Counted from the first letter of the stretch, positions 27,468 to 40,533 are shown. The stretch is DNA of 64,000 bases from Pelodera strongyloides (GCA_036852015.1 JAANDG010000141.1:124001-188000); one strand, 5' to 3'. The notes: a model not told the origin generated them from the letters alone. Numbers and translations: made by a program.

Positions 27468-30400
27468 TCACAATTTGAAGTCGTTATGGTAGTAGAATTG
27501 CTTCCAGAACTTGCTGCGGTTCCGTTTGTATTTGCAATACGCGATGACGAGAAGAACGGCGATTACACTCAGCCAGATCAGGTAGAAATATCCACGTGAC
27601 TGACGCTCGATTGAGCCTGAAAAGAAAGCTGAGTATTTAAGGGAGAAAAGGAAACATGTAACTGTTATGAAGCACAGTGCAGCAGAATACTAAATAAGAA
27701 GCGAGACTCCTTGACTGCGACTTGCCTGCATGAGTGTGGCCTTCCTTCCTTCCTATTAATTCATTGCTTGCTTACTCACACTTTTCCAAGGTATAAAGAA
27801 TATAATAAGAACCCACCATATCCATCTATATCCCTCCATGCCCTTTGTGGATTTGTGTCCAAATTCTCAGCACGAAGTCGAGCCTCTGCCTCTTCCATTT
27901 GATCAACCTGATTAAAAGAAGAGATAAGCCTTTGACTATTAACTGCTAAACCGCAACATAAGACACAATAACACTCGGTTAATGACTAACACTTTGCCAC
28001 GGAGCAGGCCCCTATAATAATAGACGATTGATCAAATATATAGAGACACACGTAGGTTGTATAAGACAAACATACTTCACACCAGTGACAAAACTAGAAG
28101 TATGTCTTACCTTATCTGCATGAACGGCAAATTTCGGATTGAGTCTTCTGCTCGCGGCTCTCTGTAGTTTTCCGTCCTGGAACTCAGACATCTTGTAAGC
28201 GGGAGCAGGCTTAATAAAAATAAAATAACTACAACTAAATAGGCATGCAGGTAGACAGGCAAGCACTGAGCAACTAAAGGCACTATTCACAAAACACAGC
28301 TCTTGTAGAAAATGGATATTAGTGAACGTATAAAAAATCTAGGAAAAGTGAGGTAAGATAAGGTAGAAAGGACAAATATTAAAGCAAGGAAAAACTCCTC
28401 ATAAATACATCGATCCCTTTAAAATGGAAAACTTTATTAAATCTAAAATCGTGACACTCATAATTAAAATACGTATGGAATCTCAAAAGCCTCGAACGGC
28501 AGGAACACTGGAGGTATTAGAAAATCGTACTATGTGAAAGAAAAACGTAGTTACGGACGGCTAGGATGTTGAGCAGGAAATCAAGCAAGAAAGGAGATCC
28601 TCTTAGTAGAAGGCTAGTAGCATACCAGTAAAACCCGCAAAGATTGGTAGTAAAGTGCTAATCGACGAGACTATGAAACAAACGTAAAAGACAACTCAGC
28701 AAAATGTTTGACATAAACAAGGCTACCGAGAACTTCAGACCAACATATGAGAAACGAGAGCAGAAAAGGCGATAGTCAACAATGGAGACAAGAAATAATA
28801 CATAGGAGACGATGTGTTAATTACCTCAGCTGGATCCGTTCTGACATCACCGTAATAAGAGAGGACAAACTTCAAAGTCTCTGCCTCATCCAGTTCACCC
28901 GACGGTGTGTAGCAGTGTGTGCATAGAGCCTGAATTGAGGGAATTGCGTGTACTGGGTAAACAATTGCTAATAATTGGTAGGGGAAGTTCGCGGCATCCC
29001 CTGCATCATGTTACACATGACTCACCTTTGGAGGGAACTGCTGTTTCGGATACTTGGGATCATCAGAAGGAGATCCGGACAATCGCTTATTGACACTGTT
29101 GTGCACCTTCCACAACCACATGACGACGTCTTCTGAAAGGGAAGAAGCAATGAAAGTATCATAGCTAGTAGTACACAGTAGATGATTTCGCTATATGATG
29201 CAAAATACCTACCTTTCCTGGTGACAAGTGCCAACTGATGGGTTTGGCTTTCCTTTTCAAAGTTCTCCGCACATTCCTTACATGAGAGGAATCTGGTAAT
29301 GAATTGGCGCCATGGCTCCAACACTTCATTAACGGGAGAAAAGTCAGTTTCTAAAAGAACATTTCGTAATTAACGGCTTATAAGCCAAAATGCTAATGTT
29401 AGAATGCGAATCATGGGGCCCGTTTGCGATGTAACGTACTCTGTTGCGACTGCTTGTACGCTTCTGCGGCAACTGTATGAGCCAACGTCCACAGACCGCA
29501 GGTGTATCCTCTCAGATTGCTTTTGGATCCCTTACACGTCAGCCATGTTGTCTGCGTCGGAATTGGGTTGCCCAGGTCACGCTGAACATGATTTTTTGAT
29601 ATACCGGGGCATTAATCAAAGAATAAAAATGAGCCATTGAGCAATGTTAGAAATAAACACTATACCTGCAACTCGTTGATCTTGTTGGTCCACTCCTCTG
29701 CTGTTACTTGTCCCATTTTCAGTTGCAGCCACTCATTGAGTCTATAGAGGAACCGACGGGTAGGCACGGTTCCCGGATAGTACTAAATGGTAGGTAGAAT
29801 TGCAGTGAACGCCGTAATTATCCTCTTACGTATGAGTACCCGTTGCAGGTGCTCAATGCAGAGCTCAGCAAGTCAAGCGTCCTAAGGGATCGATGCACGC
29901 GTTATATGAAATCACCGACTTTATTGTGCATGGTAGACTATCATTTTCGAGCGGCTGCGTTTAGATTTTTAATCTTGTGCGTTTGTTTAACATGATATTA
30001 TATTCTTTGTTTATCTGATCATCGGTTGAGTTTTGTTTTTAAAACGTCCATAAGGATGCGTAACGCGTACTATTTTTTTGTGAACACGAAGTAAAAGCTA
30101 AGCAGTAAAGTCACATACCTTATTGAGTGTGTTGATCCACAACTTAACTGCTGAGAGGTTCTCTCCATCGATCACTTCGCGCCTAACAATTTCTTTAGTG
30201 AGCATGTATCCGAGGGCGGATTGAAGATCAACCATCTGAACCTGATATTGGGACAGGTCAGAGGCAGCCACTACAGGAGCTGCGATTGCGCCCTGAAATG
30301 TAAGAGGTAGGTGAAAAAGGCAAGGACCGACCCACAATCAGATAATCCTCATACAGCAGCGTAAGCACACTTTCCTTATACGTGGCGTGGTAAGCGTATG

Positions 30401-32185
30401 GTTTAAAAGGTACAATAGAAAGAGGGTCGACCAAATCAAACAACGGATACATGAACTGAACTGAAGAGCGGGAAACAGACCCAGTACCAATCTAAGTGAG
30501 ATAATTTTATCAGAAATACGCACCGAGTCTTGTTGAGCGGGAACCGCCACGTTCTCCACTGGGGCTGCAGAAACCAATTCGTTCACCTTTTCTTGCACGT
30601 CAGCCCAACTCTGACCATCGCTTAAATAAAGACACGTTAAAAGTTAGTTCCTTTGAGAGAGAAAAAAACGTAAACAAAGGAAACGGCACATAAAATGAAA
30701 GTATACGAATTGTACATGAGGTTTCACACTTAGAGATCATATTACATAAACGTACGTGTTGGTAAACACTGGGACGGGGTTGGCCTTCTGCAGTACTACG
30801 ATTTTTCCGGGCAAAAGGTTCAGGCGCTTAGCTTCCGGATGGCTCGAGCGCACGAGAACGGATCTTACATGGCGGTCTTTGTTCCAGTTGATGATCGACT
30901 GAAATGTTATATTTGGCTTATTGCTAAAACACAACATCTGGTTATTGCATGTGAGTTAATAACACAATAAACTACTGGAACTGTTGCCCACTGTAAGCAT
31001 AAAATATCATATACTCACAGCCCATGCGTATTTCGCTGGGTCCTCTTCCACAACGAGTACAATATAAGGAGTGGAGGTGGATGCCCAAACTGAATCCATT
31101 GACGTTTCGCTAAAATAACAATCAACTTAGCTAAGGAACAAATACACGCTGCTGACGATCCAGTGCAATCAAATTACAGCACAAATTTAGAGGATACACT
31201 CTACTTAAATACATCAAAGGAATTGAAATATATTATTGCTAGATACCTACTGACAAAAGTATCTTAGACCGGTTCTCGAAAATAATGAACTAACTCAGAT
31301 GTTGGCTCAAAGGATGGCCACTCGGCGGGCTTCTGTAGATCGTAGTCAGCCTTGGCCAATTCGGCCACATCGAGCGAAAGGGTGGGCAGCGAGTGCTTGT
31401 CCCCTTGATACAACTGTCCGTCATCTTTCGAAGACGACATGTATTTGAAGTACTAAAAACATAACGTTTGGACTCAACCACCTTAAAGATCAATAATATT
31501 GATGCGCACTTAAGTTCTATATGTGTGCAAAATTGAATCCTTACCTTCAAAGTTGGGAATGAGTTAATCTGATGTGTCCTACAAAGTGGCATATTCTTGT
31601 CATCTGCACAGTTGACAACGGAGACTTGAACCAGTGGTTGCCATGAGGCCAGTTGTCTAAAATAATACTTGCATAATTAGACTTTTTTTTAACAAATTTA
31701 TGTACTGCGCCATTATTCATCGACGTCTTGCGAAGATAGATAAGTTTCACAAGATCCTTACCTAGCAAACTTCTTAAAAGTAGGGGCGTATCCAATACAT
31801 GCGCCGCACCATGATGAATAAAATTCAACAAAGAACGCCTTCTTCTGAAAAACCCAGGTACATATAAGCATCTGTAACGTCACACTGAGGATGTCCGCCT
31901 TGTCAGGATGTCCGCCTTGCCCCATACCCAGTCCTGAACGCTTAGAAGTGAAACGGAAACGTCGACTTCATGACAACCATTCCTCCGAACAGCACTTAGT
32001 TGACAACCATTAGAAACACAAATTTTTCATTGAAAACTGTATATCAACCCTACCTGTCCATATACTTCGGTGTCAAAATTGTCGTTGTGTAATTCCTGAA
32101 TTGGATCACTGGCGTCATAGAGGGAATCGGATTGTACGAAATGGAAAACACAAAAGAGGAGAAGCACCCACCTCAGGTGCCCCAT
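27468..32185 (-). CDS. QSOX: Quiescin sulfhydryl oxidase (QSOX)
   Basis: Flavin-dependent enzyme that makes disulfides in secreted proteins and passes electrons to oxygen. Seventeen exons: 32185-32054, 31844-31762, 31656-31545, 31452-31295, 31109-31019, 30898-30756, 30620-30524, 30491-30336, 30292-30119, 29782-29666, 29581-29440, 29350-29213, 29132-29026, 28929-28825, 28209-28111, 27907-27817 and 27616-27468. They encode 697 residues. Order: signal peptide (hydrophobic LLLFCVF core), thioredoxin domain with C57-GA-C60 in SSWCGACIGYAPTF, a second redox-inactive thioredoxin-like part, helix-rich segment, and the Erv/ALR FAD domain with W-x-x-C, RGYTCGLW, catalytic C493-KE-C496 and the H-N-x-V-N FAD motif. 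CTHC (553-556) follows, then a membrane helix near residues 658-676 and a basic tail. Human QSOX1 has CGHC where this has CGAC. The ATG lies 8 bases after a CTTTCAG acceptor, which suggests leader trans-splicing or a short 5' UTR exon. Confidence 0.96.
31758..31925 (-). other. Alternative QSOX start frame running into exon 2
   Basis: Inside QSOX intron 1 an ATG at 31925 opens a frame of 28 codons (beginning MGQGGHPDKADI) that runs, with no stop, through the intron 3' end and straight into exon 2 in the correct phase. The frame stops at 31758 only if the exon 2 donor at 31761 is not used. The product would lack the signal peptide but keep the CGAC thioredoxin motif. The ATG has the same 8-base leader and TTCAG acceptor as the main start because the segment is a copy of it. 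Use of this start is inference. Confidence 0.45.
31888..31919 (+). repeat. 17-base-period tandem repeat in QSOX intron 1
   Basis: AGGATGTCCGCCTTG occurs at 31888-31902 and again at 31905-31919, separated by TC. It lies next to the copied start segment, so both may come from one local duplication event. Confidence 0.75.
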
Positions 32186-32198
32186 ACCCAGTCCTGAA
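31918..32198 (-). repeat. 21-base duplicated start segment of QSOX
   Basis: The plus-strand string TGCCCCATACCCAGTCCTGA followed by A occurs at 31918-31938 and 32178-32198, exactly 260 bases apart. Read on the coding (minus) strand, each copy carries TTCAG, an 8-base leader and ATGGGGCA. Confidence 0.9.
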
Positions 32199-35100
32199 AG
32201 ATTTAAACTTGAAAATGAACAGCGAATAGATACTATACTCCGATAATAAAAGTAAAAATATTAATGGAATGTAACACAACACTCAAACGGGTTGAAAATA
32301 ATCATGAGGATAACCACTGTATAGTCCCACACCACAATATAACAGACGTCGGAAGTGAATATCAAGCGAAAGAAAAAAATACCAGATGAAACAATGAACA
32401 ACAATTCTAAAAAGAACGAATTATAACTTAAGTACTGCTGAATAGGTCGTCATCTACCCCTTTTATTACTATTATATTAAATAGTTAAGTATATTTACTG
32501 TGAACCGCTCAATTGCATCAAGCAACAAGTTAGTTGATCGATGGAGTAGACATAATGGTGGGAAATTTCCACTACTTTATGCACTTTATGACGCCCGATT
32601 ATAATTTATGGTTACTCGAGTTCACCAGTCATCACAAAAAACAACTACAAAAAAATGCGATCGTTCACTCGGTAAAAATGAATGTTCAGTGTGCATGGAA
32701 AACAACAACATAACCCTAGTTATTATATGACAGGTGCATGTTAAGCAAATGTCTATGTGCAGCAATACCATCGCTCCCATAACGGCAGAAAACCAGATTC
32801 TCACTGCGGATGTATCCATAAGCAGAAAAGACTCACGCACTAGCTACCAGATTTTATCATATTTTATACCGAAATGCTTGCCCCGTTTAGAAATCTTTGC
32901 AGGTGCATGAAGGAAGTATAAATGGATGAGTAAATTGTAGTATTTTGATCGAACTACCAAAAGGAAGCGAAGCAGACATCAATTAAATTTAACGTATAAC
33001 ACTCAAATGAATCGATATCCCGTCGCAAATCCAGTGAAAATGTTCGTCGAGTTGAGATGGAAATGGTTTACAGGGACAAGGATAGTTCTGGTTTTCCAGG
33101 GTTGTCCTTGGGCTAGAAATGAGACAGAAAGGAACACACAGGGGTGTGACCGGAAAGGAGAAAACGGTTCCGAGTAGCAAGAGAAAACAATAAACAACGA
33201 TGACAACCTTAACTGTCTCCTGCTAAACATCAGTGCCTTGAAAGTCCCATCAGTAGAATGAAACAAGTACGCAATTCGATTTAAATGATAAAAACAAACA
33301 AGAGGAAAGATGAAAGCTCAAATTGTGAATGTCCGAGTATAAGCCTGAATGTGCTATTGTGGGGTTGTTTGTTTTTCAGGCTAGATGGGATGTCAGTGCG
33401 TTTGCGCGGGAGCGTGCGCGGAGAGAAAAAGATCGGACAGGCCGCACAAATAAAAAGTGGAACGGTGCGGACCACTTGGGACACTTACGACAGAAAAACG
33501 GGCCTGATCGAGTCATAAATCAAAACATAGTGAATTTCCAAAGCGAGGCTGAAATACTACCCAATCAGCTACACCTCAAAAACTAAAGATAAAAGGCGAG
33601 AGATATTTGACCGATGAATTATGCATTGGTTTTCGGTTAATTCGACGAAGTGAGAGCCTATTTCCAGTTATAAACAGCCTTGTAGAGTTACTGTACTATA
33701 TAGCTCTTATACAGTAACATCACATATGATAAATTGAGCGGCGAAATGGACTGCGAAAGCACCTACGTGGAACAATGTACGCATACTGTTATGGAACAAA
33801 AAGGCAATAGTGGCTTGCATGGCTTTTAATCAGCCAACGTATTGGCCGAACCATTGTTGTGCTGTGGATTTGCTCCATTCATGACATTTCATCGATTTTC
33901 TAGGAAAAAACTGACAGTAACTGAGTGAAGTGGAGTTGAAAAAATAGTAAAATATATAAAAATGTGTACAATGTAAAATAAAAAAGGGCGCGTAAGGGTA
34001 CAAATAGGTTGACATTTACTTAATAAATAGTGCAAAAAAACGTGAAAACATATAAGAAAGCCGCGCCAGAAGCTAGTACTACCATGTGTGCAAGAATGAC
34101 TCAGCTTATAAGTAGTGCGCAGAAGTGCAACTGCTTGGCAAATCCATAGTGGAACATACTGTAGCATCAGTTTTCCGTTTCTAACAGAAACATCAAAGGC
34201 AAATAAGAATGAATTAACGTAAATACAACAGTTACGCACTTGGGCTATGTTCAAGCATTACGTTCTACCAATTGAAAAGAACATAGAGTTACTTAAGTTA
34301 AAACAACTGGATACCGAGCTTGGCGCGAGTTTCTCAAGAAATGAGACCAGTCCTCTGGTTCACTTTCGCAGCTCCGCGCAAGCCCGAACCAGACCCTGTC
34401 GGGATAGCTAGCCGGAGCTAAAAGCAGCAAATTGCTTCATCCCCCTCTCCCCACAACAGTGGACGGTCTGCACAATCTTTAAAATATCGAGAAGGAGAAC
34501 ACTGTTTCGAGCTGTATAGTTCCGCAGCGCAATTATAAGTTATAATCATGATAAAACTTGCGCAATGCATTTCAGTGTCTGTGCTAAAAGTGTTATCTTA
34601 TTTTATCTTCCATCAACAAAGCCACTCCGTTTCAGCTCGGAAAAGAAAATACATCAGGTTCGAGACTCAAGAGAATGAGGAAAAGGTCGTGACGAAAAGA
34701 CATTATAATAAAAAATTTGCCTTAGGAAACAATAAAAGAAAGTTTCTCCGTTTAAATCAGTAATAAATGCAGACATAAAAACTTTTCAGAGAAAAAGCAA
34801 CAAGTGTTTCAGAGAAATGCACCTCCATGCGGAGCCAACTACCGTATACAACAGTTAAAAATCAGGCGCGCCCTTGCAGGAATCGTTTATGACAAGCAAG
34901 GGATTAAACAAAATCTAAACGTATACTTTGCGTGAAATATATGAGTTATTACTTTTCAGTTTAAGTAAAAAATAATGTGCAGCTTTTAAACGAATGACAA
35001 AAATTTAAGTAAGAGGCACTCCAATATCTAGGATAAATTACAGAAGTTCGTGCGGTTTCCAACACTACGCTAAACATACAAGTGACGAAGAGAGCGTGCA

Positions 35101-35488
35101 TTCGTAATTTGGAGTTCCGTACGTACAATTTTCGTGCGATTTTTTCCGGTGAAAGCAATCTCGGATAATGATTCACTTTTAATAATTTATTTTGAGATGC
35201 AATTCATATTCCAGTTGAAAGTGAAAGAAGTGAATTACTCACCATCGTATTAATTGTTGGCCTGTGTTTCATGTCACATGATAGTTTTCTGCCGGCGTGT
35301 GTTCAAAACACAGTGTCATGCTTGGGTGTAACCGATTCAGTTAGCCATTTTCATTGTTGATCTCTTGCCGTGTTGCCTGCTATCACTGTATCGTAGTTTA
35401 TATTTAACCTACTATAAGCGGGTTGGTCGTCTGCATTTATTTACGTTAAATTTTTTTGACATCCATCACTAACCGATTTTTATTGCAG
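32199..35488. promoter_or_regulatory. Divergent intergenic region between QSOX and KICS2
   Basis: QSOX reads leftward and the KICSTOR subunit gene rightward, so both promoters and the first KICS2 exon should lie here. I see no clear TATA box or initiator that I would defend. A GC-rich, structured patch lies at 34330-34440. Plus-strand composition shifts from A-rich to T-rich through this region. Confidence 0.5.
34354..34419. other. GC-rich inverted-repeat patch, possible structured RNA
   Basis: TCTGGTTC (34354-34361) pairs perfectly with GAACCAGA (34386-34393) across a 24-base loop. AGCTCCG (34370-34376) pairs with CGGAGCT (34413-34419). The two stems interleave, so they are either alternative or a pseudoknot. 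It is compact and GC-rich within A+T-rich sequence. No tRNA, snRNA or 5S pattern was recognised. Confidence 0.35.
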
Positions 35489-38374
35489 CCCGTCAAAATT
35501 GCGGCTGTTCTAACGAGATGGGCCCTCTCGGGCATTCCCGAGCCATTGCCGGTCTCAACGGCAGAGATGAAGCAGCTCTTTGTCGATTATGGCCGCATTC
35601 TCAAGCAGTTCAGATTTGATAAGGCTAGTTTTGGTTCTTGTGCTTGTTTTCGTGACGGTTCCCTATGCAATTGCCCAGCTCTTGGTTGTTAACGGCGTAC
35701 GCCACGTTAAGTACACTCGAGAATTCCATCGTTGTATTCCAGGCCAAAAACCACCTTCACCTGTTCAAAGACCGAAGACTTGGCTCGAGAAATGCCGTGG
35801 ATAAAATGTGGACAACAGTAGTGACTATATTTACAAAGGTTCGGCTTTTTTACGCCTATGTTTTTTTTCGTAATTCTATCGAATCACCGTTTAATGTACC
35901 GCCTATTGCAGTCGACAAAAGCCGATAAGGAGTACTACGATATGCAGTTTATGATTGAAAAGAGAACATCCAGAAGACGTGAACCACTGCTCAAGCAGTA
36001 TGAGATTATGGAGTGAGTTGTCAACTGTTTTACAAACAAGATTTTTGTTTTGTCTCAATATTTTTATATCAAACACATAGGTTAATAATGTATTTTACAC
36101 ACATTGCGGAAAATACAATGCATTCTTCCAGGAAAACGTTGGAGAATCTTTCCAAGTCGAAGGAGGCAGCACAAACAGAAGGAGCTGCTGACCTGATGAT
36201 GGCACTTAAGGAGTATCTGCATGCGAGAAGAAACCTTGGACTCATTTACACTTATCTCGGTTTGTTTTCTTTGGTTCTTACAATTAATTAGTGTCTCAGT
36301 TCTCCATTCCTTGAAGACAACACGGCGAACACTGTGCTATTGAGACAGAAGTTAGTTTCAGAAACATAACCGACGTAGATACACGCGCTATCCCATAGTC
36401 ACCATACCTACACACAATTGGATAAGAATTTGAAGGTCACACATTTTGATTGCTCTGTTTCTAGTGTTTTGGACGGCTGTGCTTTCCCCTTTATTCTCGA
36501 AAAATATAATTTGCAGGAAAACGAACGGAAAAGGACTGGGACGATCTTCTAGAATGCGTTGAAGACACGTATGACATATCAAAGAAGTGAGTTTTTTTTA
36601 GATCAGTCTTAGGTTAGTGGTTCGATTGTACTCGTGATTCTCTACAAATCTTCCTGATGCGTATTGACGCCGTCCCTTATAATCTCCATAGTATTCATGA
36701 TGTTTTTCAGGTTTGAATTGCCTTGGATGGTCCATATTCGCGCGATGTTTCTGGAAGAGTTGGACCTTTTGAGAATGCTGTTCACCATCAATTACTTGAT
36801 AATGGGAGGCGATGTGGGTTTTGACTTTCATTCACTTCATTGTTTTACATCCTGCGAATGGGAAACTCATAGTTTGTTCATATTTTACATATTACCGCCT
36901 ATATTTGTTCTAGATGCCCAGGAGCATAATGTCAATTCAAGAGTGCAAGAAGATGTTTATGAGATGGATCGACATACTCGATGAAGGGATAAAACAGGAC
37001 TGGAGCTCGCTTGCTGCCTATTTGTTCAAGCCAACGGGAGAGAAGATGCTAGCATCGTATGTTTACTACGTAACGACATTTTCACAGCCTGCATTATTTA
37101 TGATATATGTTGTCGTTTGCAAGGCAGCGTGGTATGTTGTCTTGAATGAAAAAAATGTCCTTCGCTTCAGAATCAAGCTGATGCAATGGCTGCACCTGTG
37201 CCTCACACACCTTGTTGCCAAATGGAACTTGTACTACTGCGATCTCGTCGGCCCCTACACAAATCACTATGATGTGGACGCTGCACTAGAAACCCCTCAT
37301 GAAATGCCATTTGATCCCAATTACTACGGTATGTTTGTATTCTCCTCGACCTGAAGCATTTGTGAAACGTGCTTCCTTCCTCCAACACTAAAAGAAATCA
37401 ATCTGTTACAGTGTTCGTCCGCGAATATGTCGAAACGCACGCTGATATCGATTCATTTTATTTGGTCATGTACCGTCGTTACAGAAACAACAAGTTTTAT
37501 GGTATGTTTTTACATTTCTGTCTCGTTTTACCTATGCTTCAACGTTCTAATTTAGCTCACCTGCGTAATTTAGTATTATAGCTTTTACCTTCAGCGAACA
37601 CTTTTAGAGTATAATGTTTCACGATGCCGATTGCATTCAGGTTTCAACTATCACTGTCTTAACCATCGCTTTGATTTGGCCGGCGCGCCTGCTGAACTCA
37701 CCGGGGAACAGGAAATATGCCCGATCTTGATGAAACTACCGAGACAATGGGATTCGAACATAAATTCCGCTAGCAGGGTCAGTATTTAGCGTACATTGTT
37801 TTCCCTCCCTTGCTTGTTGTGTTTTCCAGAGTTCCCAAAAATTAGCTAATCATTCTCCATTTAGAATGAACCGATCCATCCATTGATCGCCAAAATTGTT
37901 ATGACCCAGGGAAATTATTTGCAAGATCTTCGGTCGCAACAGGTAGAAATTCCTTTCCGATACAAGCCCAACGTTTGAGGACTCACAATATTAATTCACA
38001 TTCAATTTGTCGAGAGGAGGCAGTTTATGAACTTTGTTGATTCCTTTGTAGACTTTGGTTTGCGAGAGGATGGAGAAGAACATATATGGGATCTTTGTGA
38101 AATGTACAAAGGGACTGTCACCGAGTCGCGCCACCCCGAATGAGGTGAGCATACGTGCTTACATGTTTTATCTTACGTGTTTGTGTGTAGTGATTGCAGG
38201 CAAGGATACATATTTATTTATTTCTAGGATATACTGCAATTCCTCAACAAACTGGGCGACTACCTCCGGGGACATACTATATTCGGCTTGTTGCACGATT
38301 CGAAAAATTATCAGAAGAGGCTTTTCACGCAAACATTGTCATCGAACAGCCGAAACAGGTCTCTGTTGGAATAA
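35489..38374 (+). CDS. KICS2: KICSTOR subunit 2 (C12orf66) homologue, first exon missing
   Basis: KICSTOR holds GATOR1 at the lysosome so that amino-acid or glucose loss shuts down TORC1. Thirteen exons: 35489-35623, 35743-35838, 35912-36012, 36132-36259, 36517-36586, 36711-36813, 36914-37056, 37171-37328, 37412-37501, 37641-37777, 37865-37942, 38052-38144 and 38228-38374. They give 492 residues (human 445). Family landmarks in order: FRFDKAK (human YDKAK), an IYTYLG helix, LEELDLLRML, RIKLMQWLHLCL, DPNYYVFVREYVE then FYLVMYRRY, NYH, EPIHPLIAKIVMTQGNYLQDLRSQQ, and FLNKLGDYL near the end. No ATG fits before 35489, so a small upstream exon is expected. The intron after exon 1 seems to use a GC donor. 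An exon-like segment at 38526-38567 with good acceptor context could give an alternative C-terminus. Recognition rests on remembered family pattern, without a search. Confidence 0.86.
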
Positions 38375-40495
38375 ACAATGAGCGGTCTTAATGGATGTTT
38401 TGCCCGTCCATAATTGTTGCTATCGATGTAATTTGTAGCAAAAAAATATATTCTGTCTATAGTAATCAACCAAATTCTTGAATAAATTTTAGATTGATTG
38501 TGTTGCTTAATACTATCCTTACAGGTGGTGGTCCGGACTTTCCGGTCGTGGAGACGCTAGCCCGAGGTTGGATTTTCAATTATTTTTCAGTGTCAACCTT
38601 TTGGTATCCAACATTTGCTTGTACGAAATATTGTTAAAAAACCAATGAGCTTTATTATCATGTAAGAGAAAAAAAGAAAAAAAGTTCATTGACGTCTTTC
38701 ACCATTCAGTAACAACATATAATTAACGGTATATTTTTTAGCTTCTCCCACTAGAGTGCCCCTCGAGGAGGAAGCCAAATACCCTTGCCAAATACCATTC
38801 GATTGGATGAAAACTCATTAACTCATTACTGTTGATCTTTTTCGCTGTCTTTAATTGCTTGCTCATCACTTGTTGCTTTATTTTGGTTGTTACCTTTCTG
38901 GTTATTAATCTTTCACCGTTCTCAGGCGATCATTGGTTTGTTTGCTTCTATTAGTTCTGTCGATTGTTGATTTTTTTTTCTTTTTTTTTTTGTTTTTGTT
39001 ATTTTTTTCTTGGGTTCAAAGCGACGTATTGAGGTGTCCTATGGGGTCTAAGTCTGCATTTTTAGCCGAATAAGAATATATCTTATTATATGTATATAAT
39101 TAGAATAGTCGTCGTTTTTCGTTTGAACACTTCTTCAGAGTTTTAATTTATTGATTATATTCAGGGTTACTATTAATGTCTGAGATCCATTTTGGGTTCA
39201 ATTTTAAATGCCATTTACTTGTCGCTTCATTATCAACAGCCGATTTTGAAGTAAAAAAATAAAAAAAAAATTCCGCTTATTGCTGCCTGTTCCACGTATT
39301 CGTCGGCTACGTCGTTGTCTACCTTCAAACCCGGTTCTTTTTTTTCTTTTTCTAAAGCGGCGGTAAACAAAACGATTGTTTCTGGTGCTTGTTTTTTGTT
39401 TAAATTTAGTGCGCTTATCTCTCTTTCCCATCGTTGCATTCCAACTACAATTCTGTCACAACTCCTAACGTTTATTTGACTCATCTTTGGAAGGTAAACC
39501 GTCTCCTGCCCCCTCCACTACATCTGTCCTTTCGCTGTTTCCCGTCTCCTAACACTGTGGACCTTTGTAAGGTGACCTCTTCCCCTCTGCGCTCCAATGT
39601 TTACCCGCCGTAGTATTCATACTCTCCCCAACCATCTGATCGAATTCCAAACCAGAATTTTCAGCTCACTTATGCCCATCCCAATTCAGGACTGTCCAAT
39701 ATTTTTTTATCTATGGTTCAATTCCTCCCGCCCGCCTGCCTAAATGAATCTCGTGGCTCCCGCGTGGCCCTGATTACCTCCATTTTCCGCATTTGGGCTT
39801 CCGTTCTGGTTTTTCCTCCCAGTCAATCTCTCACTCTCCGGCTTCTTTTTCCGGGTTCTCTTTTCTGGTCCCAATTCACTTTTATTTCAATTAAACTGTG
39901 CTCGATCGTTCTTTGTGGCAAACCCAACGGAACATTTTAATATTGGCTGATTGTTTGTGGTCAGTTGGCAGTGACCTTCCCCCATAAACCAGTAGCACTT
40001 ATCGCTATGCTTTCCTACTTCCCAAATAGGCATTCAATGTTTACCGTCCCCCGCACTCCCGATAGCGGCGGTCAATTTACGAGATCAACCGGCCAAATAT
40101 GCAGATGCACAGAGGCTCGTGCACACATTGACACTCGCATAATTACACTCTAACCTAGTTTTATAAACAGTTACAGAAGAATCCTCCCTTTATCTAAGGT
40201 TAGTGTACATTATGACCAAAACAAAGTTTTTGTGTTCTGGTCCATTGCTGGAACGACACATACTCTAAAGCAAACAACTCACAGGTAAATCGAAAGCACA
40301 AACATTCCAAACACAAGAGTATCTGATCTTATCATCTATGCTCTGAAGCACTTGAATATCGCAGGCGGTTTTGCGTTCTCACTTGACACTGGACCTGCCT
40401 CTGTTCTTTATCAATTAACATCCCTGAACATCAGTAGTACAATGTTGCGCCAGCTGCTTCAGATGCCACTTTTCACGCTGTTCTATCTTAAGTTA

Positions 40496-40533
40496 ATTAG
40501 GTGTAATTGTATGGATTAGGTGTAATTGTATGG
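40496..40533 (+). repeat. Two tandem 19-base copies
   Basis: ATTAGGTGTAATTGTATGG occurs twice, back to back and identical (40496-40514 and 40515-40533). It lies in non-coding sequence. Confidence 0.9.

Noticed and set aside
38194..38391. Alternative frame over the last KICS2 exon (ending IVIEQPKQ)
   Set aside because: The phase-consistent frame DILQFLNKLGDYL matches the family C-terminus. The other frame is a shadow.
39204..39484. Two overlapping basic or charged minus-strand frames
   Set aside because: They are complements of a T-rich tract, so Lys/Arg-rich frames arise from composition. No retroelement motif is present.
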